A DNA stretch of 64,000 nt from Hydractinia symbiolongicarpus (lineage: Eukaryota > Cnidaria > Hydrozoa > Anthoathecata > Hydractiniidae). The first letter of the stretch is position 1. Every line of letters starts with the position of its first letter. The stretch covers positions 7,686,001 to 7,750,000 of the forward strand of contig NC_079886.1 of NCBI RefSeq assembly GCF_029227915.1, read 5' to 3'. Below are positions 28,101-38,800 of this stretch, in pieces. Position numbers and translations under genes: made by a program. Under the pieces are notes generated by a model, which did not search any database, had not been told where the DNA came from, and saw only the letters and a list, made by a program, of their open reading frames with translations.

Positions 28101-31100
28101 TGTGTTCTGGGAATTCGAATATGAATGTAATTCGAATCTGAAATGTAAAAAACCAAACCATTATTGTCGAACGAAGCTGGTGTTGTTAGTTAGAAATATT
28201 TCTAACGTACGGTGATTTAAGATCACAAAGAGAATTCATTGGAAATGTATCAGACAATTGTAGCTACACATTTTCAATTTGTTTTCTTTGGAATGAAGGG
28301 ACCTACTGATAAAGTGAAAAAAAGCAGGTGTGTTGTTTAAATTATTTGGTAGAGAAATGAATTTGGGTGTATAACGATTTTCAGCCCTTTATTTCAGAGC
28401 TAAATTTTCCCTTAAATATTAAGTTTCTTGTTATGTCTTGAACTTGAAAATATTTCTTTATTTTGCAAGAATATACTCTGAAAAATGGGTCAGAAGTTTA
28501 GAATATCCTAAGAATATGTCTAAGATTGATTGTTTGTTTTAAATATCAATATATATATATGACTTACAAAATTGATTGGAAGTTTACTTTTTTTATTGTA
28601 TAATATATATATCAAACAAACATAACTTTTTTCTGTTACCTTGTTAGCTAGCTATAGGAACTTATAGCAGGATTTATTTTATTAAGGAATTATATATTTT
28701 CAGGCCATAGTCATGCTAAGAACATATTGAGAATAATGAGGATATCATTTTTAAAAAAAGTTAAGAATATCGAGGCCAAAACGAAAACACACTGGTTTTA
28801 TAAAAAAAGCGTATATATCATAGAGAAAAAATTACATAAACTGTAGAAAGTAATTTTTCTGTTGTTACTGTTTTTTAACACTACAGACTGTGCGATTTAG
28901 TGTTGATTTTGTTATAATAAACCTAAACTTAAATCAACATCCGTTATTTTATGATTGTTTAAAATATATTCGATTCTTAAATTCGAAAGCACTACATTGT
29001 TATCTTCTTTCATTTTATGCGTGATTTTGTTGATCATGAGTTTGAGTCTGTAAAGCAAACTGTTCCTTTTTGTTCTTTTAAGATTTTGGATTGAAATATT
29101 TCAGCAGATATATAATATAACAAATGATTCAAGTTTTTATATTTCTCCTTTATGTGTTGTCAACTATTAATTTCTTATATTTTGGGTATAACTTGGAATG
29201 TATGAATGCATGCAAGTATGCAATAGACTGAGTAGCTGATTTCGTAGGACTTAATGAAAAATGTTAGATTTTTTTAATGTTTGGTATCCTTTTTTCTCTG
29301 GTGTACTTCTAAAATGGCAAAGCGAGTATATAATTATAGTGTATTTTGGTTTTTACATAACGGTTGTTTCTTTTTGTTGCGTTTGCTTATATTTTTAGCA
29401 ATTTGTTTTAGCGGATATAAACATAGAATAATGCAGACTGTGAGCAACCTCGATCCCAGGGCTTTTTTCTCTTTTTGCCATCCCATTATAAAAGAAACAG
29501 AGAGCCTGGGGTCCAGGTTGAAATTAGAGTTTTGAAAAGTCAAATTACTGTGTTGTATGTTTCTGTTTGGTGTCTCTTACAACGTTTAATGAGAGATTTA
29601 GTGGATTCTTCCACGGGAATTCAGCTAGTTTAATACTATTTTTTTTACAACAGATGTTGTTATAAAAATTTGTTATGCTGTTTATTCAGTTCTTCCATAA
29701 AGTGAGTGTACGAAGTGAAACAACATCTTTACCAATAAAATCACAATCAAATCTTGTCTTGAATACTTTTTCCTATTCTTGAATTGTTTTGTGACTTGCT
29801 TTTTTACCTTTACTTAATTTACTTTCACTTGATGAAGTCAGTTTCCTTACTCTTTTTATGAAATGTATGCAAACAAAAAGAGAAATATGTAATTAACAAA
29901 AGTTATTTTTACAGCTATGTTTTGAGCATGAATGAAACTTTTTTGTATAATAAATTATAAGTTTTTTTGTTATTTAATTGATTTTAAATTCTTATTTACA
30001 TGTTTAAACAATAGGACGTATAGATTGTATAACATTTTTTTCACCTGTTGGATATTTGCAATAATAAAAATAAAAAAATAAAGAAACGGGTAAAACACGG
30101 AAAACAAAATTAATGCGTAATATATATATTTTAAGATTAGTTACAATCTGTGAAATTCATGTTTAACACACAGATTTGATCTGCTGAATTTTAAATTATT
30201 TTTTCAAACCATGTCAGTCGGGATGTCGGGAGAAAGATGATGTATTCATAAACACAAACAGCAGTCTGAAAAACATACCTCATAGTTGATACAAGCAAAC
30301 AAACTAACTCTTCATATCTATCATCAAGAGCAATATATTCATGACACTTCTTTATAATCTGCATCAGTATAATCACATCGTTTAAATGCTACAAGGCTGA
30401 GTCAAGAAATTTTTCATATGGAAATTAGTACATCCTTTATTTAAAGCTTAAGCTTTCACATACAGTAGGGTAGTTCTTTTTGCAATTTAAATATAGTGTG
30501 CAAAGGGTAGTGACCCCCAAAGCACTCCTCTCCCATAACTAAAAAAATTATTACACCTGGAAAATTCATGGAAAATAAAAAAGACAACATTCTTTCTGTA
30601 TGTGGTAGCTAATTTTTTAAAAACAAGAAATACAAAAACTCTGTAGGTAAATGCGTAAAAGTTTATGTCTGGGACCTTTAAGTTCATTTTCTACTGATAA
30701 ATAAGGGTTTGCACTCCAACAATGTCAAAAATGATTTAACAACAAAACTTTATTTAAAAACAACAAGGGTAAAAACATTTTTTATAATGTAAAATTCTTC
30801 AGGACAGGTACTCACAACTGCTTATTAAGTATTTCGTAATATGTATGCCAAGTTCAAACACACTATGGTCTTGTATAAAATATAAAATAAATTAAACCAG
30901 AAACTCTTGATTAAGTGTTTGTTCCACTTCACAAGAAAAGATACTACACCATCTTTATAAAATGATGATAGATTCATGACTGCACGACAGTGCCTTTCTA
31001 TTAAAGGTTTCTAAAAGTTTAGAGTTGAAAATCAATGACAGGTTAATAACAGTGCTTAAATAGCCACGTGGACAGATGTATTAAGTCACACTTGTTAATT

Positions 31101-34100
31101 ATGATAATGTGAAATCGGAAGGAAATTTGAGTTTGTGTGCTCACTGCTGTTAAATTTAGATAAGCAGTGTCTTGAAGTCAATACCTAAGGACAACAGGCA
31201 TATGTTTAAACAAAACCTAAGCAATTTACCAAGGGTAAAATGAGTAAATTAATAATGAGGTTTTCATCATCATCATTCATCAGTCTCGGCTTAACGTCTG
31301 TTTTCCATGCTAGCATGGGTTGGACGGGTATATTAATGACCCTCTTCCAATCTGATCTAGATTGTGTTAGATCTAAACTCAACTTCCTCTGTATCAAGTC
31401 TGTCCTTATAACCTCCTGCCAAGACTTTTTTAGTTTGCCTTTGGGCTTTGCCCTGGGAACTAACATGTCTCTACACTTTCTTACCCAATTATCCTCCTCC
31501 ATTCTTTCCAAGTGCCCCAGCCAATTCAATCTTCTTATCTGGATAACATCTTTAATTCTACGGTTACTTAGCCTGCTTCTTAGCTCATCTGAACTCTTCT
31601 ATCTCGTTACACATCCACCTAACCATTCTCATATCATTCCTTTCTAAGCAGTCAAGATCTTCCTGCTTCATTGCCCATGTCTCACTACCGTGCAACATAA
31701 AACTTCTTACACAGGCCTCATACAACCTACCTTTTACCTCAATTGACAAGACTCTACTAGTCAACAAAGAAAGTAACTCTCTGAACTTTTTCCAAGCAGA
31801 ACCTATCCTGCAAGTAACACTTCTTCCAACACCCCTTCACTGCCCAACATATCACCTAAGTAACAGAAGTTCCCAACTATCTCTAACGAGCCACTGTTGT
31901 GCATCATTAAAGCTTGAAATACTTCATTCTCTATAATCTCACCTTTGCAATGCTTGCATACAAACTGTATGTCAGCTCTTAACCTTCCACCAATACTACT
32001 GACTTCTTATGTACCCAATGCTTGCAAGTCTGACAAAAAATTGAGTTACTACCAACCCCTTTCCTGCAAACTCCACAAGGCCACTTTCCAATTACAAAGT
32101 CACACTTGGATGCAATGCTACTAATCATGACTTTAGACTTTGCTGTGTTCATCCTTAGCCCTTTCTCTTCCAGTCCTTTCCACTTCTGAAACTTTCCAAC
32201 TAATTCTTCCATCGACTCTGCTATGAGAACCAAATCATCTGCAAACAATAACTCCCATGGACAACCTGTTCTGAACTCCATCAACAGCGCTTCTAAGACT
32301 AGAACAAACAATAAAGGACTAAGTACAGAACCCTGATGTACACCAACATTTACACTAAATTCATCACAAGTGAATCGTTAATCCTGACACGACTTCTAGC
32401 ATTGCTGTACATAGACTGTACCATCGTAACTACCCACTCATCCACACCTAGTTTTCTCACAGCCCACCAAATAACTTTACAGTTAATAATAATAAGGAGT
32501 AAATTTAAAGAATTGTCATAAAATGAGTTTCCTTTTAGTGCAATAGAAGGTAAGCACATATAAAGAATATATGTTAACACATATCACTTATGTTAACACA
32601 TATCACTTGAAAAATACCTACTGAATGTTTATCTGTTAGCAGTTTCAAAACTTTCCCTGTGTTGACTTCTTTTTTATGAATTTTTGGATATCCCTAAAAG
32701 ATATAAATATGAGGACGTTTAGGTATCACAACAGGTGAAATTTCGGTAATCTTTATGCTACACAAATCCAGTTACATTGTTCAATATTATTAGCTATAAT
32801 CTTTGATGTGAAGATCTTTAGGTCTGATGTGGAATTTGAAAAGTATATGAGAAAATTTTTTTAGTTAATTTTATTATTTATAATAACAGACACATGGCTG
32901 CCGTTCTCCATGCAAGGGTGTGATATTAGTGTTTGCAGTAAATTAAATTTGGACTGTTGTACATCATTAACTAGAAATACAGTACTACCCGAATGTAACT
33001 TTACATGTACGCGATAGTTATCACCTTCCCATGAGCTCTCAGTAGCGTCAGAACTTTTGTTGTTATTGTTAACCTATTGTTAAAGACATGAGCTATTTTT
33101 GCATGTTGACAACAATAGAGTTCATGTCTTGTTTGCAAAATTTAATTAGCTCATGTGAACTGTGTGTGCCCCATTGTTTTATTTAATTGCTATAGTCATC
33201 AAGAGATCAACAAAATAAAATAAAATTTAACCAACATTTAGATCGCGTTTTAAAAATTTAGGAATGAAGAACGGCGATGGAAATAAACTACTTTTTTAGA
33301 TTGTGTTTTTAACTTTAACTTTTCTTTTTAACTTTTCCCTTCATGATAAGATTTAAAAAACAAATTAAATTTCGTTCTTAAATTTTTAAAGTTAAACAAA
33401 CCGAAAAGCCCTACGTTCAAGACTTTTCCCTTCATGATAAGATTTAAAAAACAAATTAAATTTCGTTCTTAAATTTTTAAAGTTAAAGTCTTGAACGTAG
33501 GGCTTTTCGGTTTGTGTTGTTAAACGTTGCTTTTTATAAGAAGAACTTTTAAAAGTTTTGCAGGTATTTATGTCTGCTATCTCTGTGTGTTTCCACCTGC
33601 CTGCTACTACTAGTGAATAGTAGTAAGTAAATAAGTAATATTTTTCCTGTAAAATGAACTAAAATATATGCAACAAAAAATATACAAGCCTTTAGCTTAT
33701 TAAAATCTAATAAACAGTTAAAAAAGATAGTACTAGCTTACGGTCGTTGGCGAAATAAAAATAATTTTATTGAGAATGTATGGTCGGAACAACAAAAAAA
33801 GAATAAAAATAACAACGGAGGAGGGTATTACGACAACTGTTTTTCCTATGTATTTTTGCATAACGCACACAGTTTATATTTTTTAGTTGCGAAGAAAATA
33901 TAATAATTTGTCTCACTAAAAAAATATGTAACTAGTTTTCAAGGTGAGAAGATAAAAATACTTGCATTCTCAAAAACTTGTTTTTAAAAGTTATGCAGCA
34001 AGAATTTTTCTTGTGTTGAAGGGCTTGTGACATCAACTCCCGGATGATAATTTCGCTGACTCTGTCGTTGGCCCATGTTTTTATATACAAAGCGGTTTTA

Positions 34101-35000
34101 TATATGACAAAGCGGTTGTTGTTTTTTCAACATTTGTACAGGTACTGAAGATGAGTTTGTAACAGGTATGAAGATAAGTAAAAGTACTGAAGATAAGTAA
34201 ACACTTGTTTTTACTTCCCTTTTTAAAACTGAGTCCTTGTGGAAAAGTTGTGGGCTTTCTTAGTTTTGAAATTTCGGGCAGTAAAAAGTCTACAAAACCT
34301 GACAGTGAATCAGACTCTAGCTGGGAAAGCTGAGAATGAGAATGGAAGTTGAAGCAATAGCTTAGTAGTGAATTGTGGCCTTTTTAGCTATTACGATGCT
34401 CTCAGAACGAGATTGGCTCTTTCTAACTTGTGTAGAGAGTCGCAGCGCCGGAAAGTATATTTTAAAGTGAAAAAGAAGCTATTTAGGGCTATCAGAGCAA
34501 ACCATGGCGGGCAACATTTTATTTTACTCTTTCAAAAAATGCCGCGCTGTGATCCCTAAGAGTTTGTGTTGGTTTGTGTTGAGTAAGACTCTGAAAGCGT
34601 TTTTAATTTGAGATTTGCAGAAAACTTCATTTTATGACTAGACTATTGGCAGCATTAATAATCACGACCATGGTGGCTTTCGAGAAGGAAGCACACAAGA
34701 AAATGTGGCTTTATACTAGCTTTATTATTTCAAATTTTACTTTATAAATGTTAAATTACAAATTCTCAACATAATATAAACAGAATAAGATGAACTTTTT
34801 TTAAAGTGGGAGGTAAGCTTTAATTTATAAAATAAAAAACACAAGAACTTCCTTACAAAATTATTAGTTCTTACCCGATTTTCTTCGGTAAACGTTTGAA
34901 GATCTTCATTACTGACGACGTTATGTATTACTGGAATTGATGGATTTTCTGTATTGTATTCTGGAAAGTAGCCTGAAGATTGAACAGTCAGTGCCGCCAT
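10130..35000 (-). CDS. CFAP69: Cilia- and flagella-associated protein 69, complete, 25 exons
   Basis: Coding exons, 5' to 3': 35000-34875, 32693-32622, 31010-30945, 30388-30279, 23220-23144, 23008-22910, 22743-22670, 22272-22194, 22099-22018, 21584-21524, 21429-21395, 19974-19460, 18414-18250, 17928-17813, 17232-17117, 16596-16515, 15948-15883, 15576-15450, 14642-14505, 13561-13485, 13303-13169, 12521-12459, 11128-11042, 10373-10297, 10196-10130. They total 2712 nt, or 903 codons plus TAG, with every splice phase compatible. Human CFAP69 is about 940 aa. Family-diagnostic stretches include DRQLRNDI and DFELKKLLLNLLVML (exon 12), HGNSFYGTGGRG (exon 13), FLEKEGAFLLLDLL (exon 16), RAKIYSIF (exon 19) and NLPGL with YLDFK (exon 20). 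The protein is an armadillo-like helical scaffold known in other animals to be needed for sperm flagella and olfactory cilia. Start: ATG in AAACATGGCGG. The introns contain many transposon remnants; intron 5-6 and intron 2-3 junctions are the least certain, as is the last exon, where the family is weakly conserved. Confidence 0.93.
10575..10831. mobile_element. MITE of about 257 bp with terminal inverted repeats
   Basis: The left end is AAGGGGGATTTTCACGAA. The right end, reverse complemented, is AAAGGGACATTTTCACGAA, so about 16 of 19 bases match as inverted termini. There is no coding capacity. It lies in the intron between CFAP69 exons 23 and 24. The superfamily was not determined. Confidence 0.65.
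12002..12147 (+). mobile_element. Miniature Helitron-like element, copy 1
   Basis: It starts (T>C)CTATATTATAATACCCGT, followed by a GTCTGTCTGTC tract, and ends with the hairpin CCCGTGGATTGTTCCACGGG, seven bases (CTAACGA) and CTAG. A 3' hairpin followed by CTRR and a 5' TC are the hallmarks of Helitrons. The first base is mutated here. It is non-coding and sits in the CFAP69 intron between exons 22 and 23. Confidence 0.6.
13784..13799. repeat. C16 homopolymer
   Basis: Sixteen consecutive C residues sit in an otherwise AT-rich intron. The length could be affected by sequencing or assembly error. Confidence 0.9.
19460..19974 (-). CDS. CFAP69: CFAP69 exon 12, the largest exon (about residues 294-465)
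   Basis: This 515-nt exon is four to ten times longer than its neighbours and encodes the most conserved armadillo-like core. It starts with one base completing a Ser codon and ends with one base of an Asp codon (CCA G|GTATTT). Motifs: TDRQLRND, SPEDFELKKLLLNLL, WSAAQFEEIQLQAM and ECQGNARLLNLLDWC. The fusion of several ancestral exons into one would explain its size, but this is inference. Confidence 0.93.
21395..21429 (-). CDS. CFAP69: CFAP69 exon 11, a 35-nt microexon
   Basis: The acceptor is CTATTTATAG and the donor is CTTAAG|GTGAGT. It encodes FSGQLSCNACL plus two bases of Ser. Its inclusion aligns exactly, without gaps, with the conserved QLS..xCL segment of the family and keeps the frame between exons 10 and 12. 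Confidence 0.88.
22910..23008 (-). CDS. CFAP69: CFAP69 exon 6, with a GC splice donor
   Basis: The exon encodes GEESPVKIKIVIGKAVSDLY and downstream residues, matching the family region before the armadillo core. On the minus strand the exon ends AATG and the intron starts GCAAGT. No GT donor keeps the frame at this place, and the phase-1 end joins the next exon (AT TTA) to give Asp. All other introns in this gene use GT. Confidence 0.85.
25862..26320 (+). mobile_element. BEL/Pao LTR-retrotransposon fragment (A17-like / RNase H region of pol)
   Basis: Two interrupted frames read as the conserved BEL/Pao segment: WDELASSNVLVVWRAFL, then VTLHGFCDSSLRVYC, a frame break near 26065, then ITILRLELLGCVLL and GWTDSEVALCWIKG. 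The LHGFCDSS and LRLELLGC motifs, together with the WTDS motif, are typical. No LTRs or integrase are seen, so this is a dead fragment lying in the large CFAP69 intron 4. Confidence 0.85.
26339..27643 (-). mobile_element. hAT-type (ZNF862/KIAA1586-like) transposase remnant
   Basis: Minus-strand fragments in order: AYYLAKQLARN with NQSEMYAEDD (27434-27643), LKGFLKRLMDALILIYMAIY with DDLSLLSP (26750-26974), and LFKHLVLLLDISTWHEE with ESIKEIIVHFNNLLTKMD (26339-26608). These resemble the DUF4371/RNase H-like fold proteins derived from hAT transposons. They are split by stops and frameshifts. The family call is from pattern memory, so confidence is moderate. Confidence 0.55.
29445..29520. mobile_element. 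76-bp foldback MITE
   Basis: CAACCTCGATCCCAGGGCT at the left is inverted at the right as AGCCTGGGGTCCAGGTTG, with about 40 bp of pyrimidine-rich spacer. A related half-site occurs near 6743 (CGACCCCAGGGTTTTTTC). It lies in CFAP69 intron 4. Confidence 0.6.
31257..32520 (-). mobile_element. 5'-truncated non-LTR retrotransposon (LINE) with reverse transcriptase C-terminal half
   Basis: Minus-strand frames, broken by shifts, read in order: YSNARSRVRINDS, the RT catalytic motif LLFADDLVLIAESMEEL, GLRMNTAKSKVM, a CxxC zinc-ribbon-like stretch (CGVCRKGVG, CQTCKHWVH), YEACVRSFMLHGSETWAMK, MNWLGHLERMEEDNWVRKC and KPKGKLKKSWQEVI. The 3' UTR ends with a palindromic CCATGCTAGCATGG and a (ATC)n-like tail at 31257-31275. 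It lies in CFAP69 intron 2 in the same orientation as the gene. Confidence 0.88.
33331..33515. repeat. 66-bp direct repeat interlocked with a 31-bp inverted repeat
   Basis: A 66-bp block starting ACTTTTCCCTTCATGATAAG is present at 33331-33396 and again at 33422-33487 (offset 91). The linker 33396-33426 reappears as a perfect inverted copy at 33485-33515, so the second direct copy forms the loop of a 31-bp-arm hairpin. CFAP69 intron 1. Confidence 0.88.
34875..35000 (-). CDS. CFAP69: CFAP69 exon 1 with start codon
   Basis: It encodes 42 residues starting MAALTVQSSGYFPEY and containing the IPVIHNVV motif, which matches the IPVVGVV stretch near the N-terminus of vertebrate CFAP69. The donor CGG|GTAAGA is in phase 0. 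The next exon (32693-32622) carries the VLKLL motif. The promoter must lie just to the right of 35000; no TATA box was identified. Confidence 0.85.
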
Positions 35001-36030
35001 GTTTGTTTCGATTTACCAAGGCGTCCGTGGTTGAAAAAAATAACGCGCTGTTTGCGTTGATATTAGATGCAGTGCTATAACGTCAAATATTTAGCTTGCA
35101 TCGCCGAGCAAAACTTAACAAAACTAGGTGGCGCTAAAGCACTCTTGGACGACCGCCCCTCACTGTAAAATGTTTAATGATACGGCCATATCTTGCGCTA
35201 TCAGAACATCCAAATTCAAGTGCATTTTGCCATTTTGTGACCCTGGGGACAACATGAGGATGTCAAAATAGTATTACCATGCAGTGAGCCTTAAAATATT
35301 ATTGTAAGAAGAGCAGTGGCAATAAAAAAATGAGTATTCCAGTGTATTAAGTGAAAATTGGAATATTTCTCAGCAAGCATGAATTTTAAAACCTGTGCTT
35401 AAACTATTTTGTGAAGAAACGGCATTGCTCGAGCCATAGGGGACCCGGGACAGGCACAGGGTCAGAACAACAAAAATTTTGTTACCAAACGGTGGTACTT
35501 GAACCCCCGTAGTAAATTGCCCATGCGTGCGAAGGTTCTTCGAAAACAATAGAAAGCATACCGTACCGTGCTGCAAATTCTCGCACGTGACCCTGAAAAT
35601 GACCGTCCTCAGACGGTCGACTAGTACGGGGAGTGACACTCCAGTGGTGCGACCGCCAGACAACATTTTCTTTGATGAGTTAATGTGTCAAATCAATAGC
35701 AACCTACGTGCAAAGCCACTAGCGTTTACATGACGGCCTTGATGTGTAAAGACAAGAACCCCTCGGTAAGAGGTTGTATGGCGACATGTTCGAATAGGGG
35801 AAAATGAGCTCTCTTGTTTTTGCCTCGCGGAAACAATAGATAAAGTAGCACTGATGATGCGCACCAAAATATAACTCCATGGAAACAACCTTAAAAAATA
35901 TCAGGTAGAATATCGCGCCCTAATCGACTGATGAAGAACCACCCATAGGAGATTGATTAGCAAATCCATGAACAAGTAACAGGTTTCAAAACAATCTCAA
36001 ACCCCATCCAAGCGTTAATATATGGTACTG
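35001..36030. other. Intergenic upstream flank of CFAP69
   Basis: The first few hundred bases should contain the CFAP69 promoter and 5' UTR. The frames of 66-98 codons at 35370-35890 carry no recognisable domain and are not called. Confidence 0.4.
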
Positions 36031-36971
36031 CAGTGAAACCCCTCTATAGCGGACACCATCGTGACCACAAAAGAGTGTCCGCTATAGAGAGGTGTCAGCT
36101 ACATACAGGTTCTTCACAAAATTAGCTCAAATTTTTTCAAAAACTTTCCCGAGGCTATTAGGGCTTATTAAAATTGACCGTAAGGTGTATCAAAAGACTG
36201 GTTTGGGGAGAAGAAAGACAGTAAATACTAGTAATAAGACTTGACAAAAAACATTGAGATATTGCTTTGTCTTTGCGAAGACAATTTAATATCTTTCACT
36301 TTGGCTATGACTTCTGAAATTAGGCCAGTTAGAGTTTCATCATTTTGATTCATTGAAAAATTTAGCAACTCGTCCAAATTTTGGAACGCTATTGATGGAG
36401 AAAGTTGCTGAGGAATGTTTTCTTCTTCGTCGTCTTGTAAAGAAACTTCTTCATTTTCGGTATGACTGCTGTCAGATGGATCTTGCAAAACTTGTTGAAT
36501 AGCTTCCTCTTGAACTTGTTGTCCCCAGTTTATCAAGTCAGTATTTATTTGACCGATCGATGAAACGTTAATCGCTTTTACCGCGGAGGTGGATACAGCC
36601 TGGAAACCCCTGCAAATTTTCGCTTTTATGCCCCTGAAAAAGCTGGCTGAAAGATAACACAAAAGATTGAAGAATTGATTAAATAACGATGTAAAACATT
36701 GTCTTGTAAATATAAACAAGTTCTTTACAAAAATTTGTTTTGTGTGATCCATTCTTAAGCCTGTCCGCTGTAGACAGGTCAGATCCAGGGGGTAATGTCA
36801 ATCGGGACCTTTAAATGATGTCCGTTATACAGAAGTGTACGCTAAAAAGTGTCTGCTACATGGAGGTTTTGTTATAAGGGTTTGACCGTCGTTTCATCCG
36901 TTCCCAATAAAAGTGTCCATTGTAGAGAGGTGTCCGCTATAAAGGATGTCCGTGCTAAGGAGGTTTCACTG
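36031..36971 (-). mobile_element. Tigger/pogo-type Tc1-mariner element, internally deleted
   Basis: The left end is CAGTGAAACCCCTCTATAGC and the right end is the inverse of CAGTGAAACCTCCTTAGCAC, the characteristic pogo/Tigger terminal inverted repeats. The right end is followed by TA, the usual target. Several subterminal copies of GTCCGCTATAGAGAGG occur in both orientations. At 941 bp it is too short for a full transposase; only a C-terminal coding piece remains. Confidence 0.8.
36228..36752 (-). pseudogene. Transposase C-terminal fragment inside the Tigger/pogo element
   Basis: A 174-codon open frame. Its last two thirds are acidic (SSHTENEEVSLQDDEEEN), and it ends near SSQRQSNISMFF. Tigger/Jerky-like transposases typically end in an acidic tail and a (K/R)QxxIxxFF motif. 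A TTATCTTTCAG acceptor-like site within the frame suggests that the first third is intronic. The DDE catalytic core is missing. Confidence 0.6.
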
Positions 36972-38800
36972 TATGCGTAAAATTAGACACATTTAAAAAA
37001 AATATTTATAAGAACTTAAAAACAAATCATTGGAAAGCCAATTAAATGTAGTTGTGCAGGTTGTTTTTTTAGGACGTAATAAGAAAAGAAAAATGAAAAA
37101 AAAATCTAAGCATCTCACAAGCAATTATAAACACTGCTCCATAAACACTAGAAATTTGTCAAACATCTTGTCATTGTTCGCAAAAATGGATTTCTAACCT
37201 TAGGTGCTTTGGGAATACGAATACGAACAATTACCTTAATTTCAAACGATTTCTACTAAATTTTGTCTGGGTAATTTAAAAAAAATATCAAGGATTGCCT
37301 TGTCCATTATGTTTTGGCTTCAAAGAAGGAGAGCAATAATATCACAACAAGGCAATTTTTATTGCGTAGTTGAAATGCATTTCCAAATATAGTCCAACTT
37401 CTAAACAAGGTCATCAAGGGGTCCAGGAGATATGCTCCATCAAAACTTATTTGCAAAATGTTTTTTTTGGAAATAGGGAGCCTTTATTATACTGACTTAT
37501 CTCAAAAACGTGACATTATTTATTTTTACCCAAAGATTTAAATACGAAATAGGAAATTTTTATAGAAACCACTCTTTAACCTGTAACATACCCTTATGGA
37601 AATTTTTCCGCCGTTTAGTTAACGCTAGAGGATACTTAGTTGCAAATTGTCCATTAAATCAACAAAATATTATGTCCTATGGGACAAATTGCAATTGCCA
37701 TGCTATTGTGTGCAGTTATGCTTCAAATAAACACCCCCTTCTATTAGAAGCCTACCCCCTTCTATTAGACACCTCCTCTTTTAAAAGGACCCCTAAAAAT
37801 GTATGTTTTTTGAAACATGAATGTTGAATTTAATAAGAATCTTTATAAAAACTGATTCCAAACAGTGAAGAAGATATGGTTGATGAATGCTGCGTCTGCT
37901 CAACCTTGTTCTCAGGGGCTTTTGACATTTTGACATCGAGGCCGGAGGCGAGTAAGAAGCTAGGGCTTTGACATAGGTAACAAACCCCGGAAACGGGGAT
38001 GGCGTCTGCTTTTAATATAAAGAACGATGGCGATATTAATGTTATGTGAAAAATGCGCATTCCATTGACAAGAGAAAGGGAAAAAGAGCGCCCTTCCTTT
38101 TAAACGCCTCTCTCGGACAGGGGAAAATACTTTTTCTTTTTATTTACTTCCAATGGATCAAATTTTGAATGCTATATCAAAAATATACCTCCACGCTTAT
38201 GAAGTAATGGACTAAGATTGCGTGAAAGTAACAGTTTTGAATGTCAAGACGAATGTTTACAATAAAGGCTGGAAAAGTCGTGGGCTGGGTCTGTTCACAG
38301 GTGGCTAGTCAAAAAAAGAATTTTTTACAGGAGGAACTTTATTTTCTTGTAAATAAAATGGTGGGATATATACAAACTTCGTGAAAATAATTAATTAAAT
38401 ACCAAAATGATTTAAAGGGGTTCCACCAGACCTAAACTTGCTAAACTATATGACTTTTTCCTGACCAAAACCCACCCCAAAAAACAATAATTTCTTAAAT
38501 ACGCCTTAAAATATTACAAAAGATTACAATAAATAGACCTTTAAATACTCCAAACCATCACGCCCCGAAGATTTAATACAAAAGTGACGCTTGATGGGTT
38601 TTAAATTAAAACAAAAGACAAACTAAAATTTACATAAAAATACTGAAGAATGAAAAGCCAGTTTCAACTTCAGTATTCTTCATTGTCTTGCATCCGAGCA
38701 CAATTGCGAGGCATGATCAGCTCGAGCACTAGACTGCATATATCAACAAACTTTGTTCGATAAGTATTTACAAGTTTCATCCTTGAACCTCAGTATTGAT
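36972..38800. other. Intergenic, 3' flank of the TSP1/SEA gene
   Basis: No supported exon. Minor features are a short direct repeat (CCCCTTCTATTAGA, twice, near 37735-37770) and TTTATT at 38140, which would read as a minus-strand AATAAA for the TSP1/SEA transcript. Confidence 0.4.

Noticed and set aside
31240-31647. 135-codon plus-strand frame
   Set aside because: It is antisense to the LINE reverse transcriptase remnant, whose minus-strand frames carry the diagnostic motifs.
35370-35888. Overlapping frames of 66-98 codons upstream of CFAP69
   Set aside because: No domain, no paired splice sites, and frames on both strands compete. A divergent gene cannot be supported.
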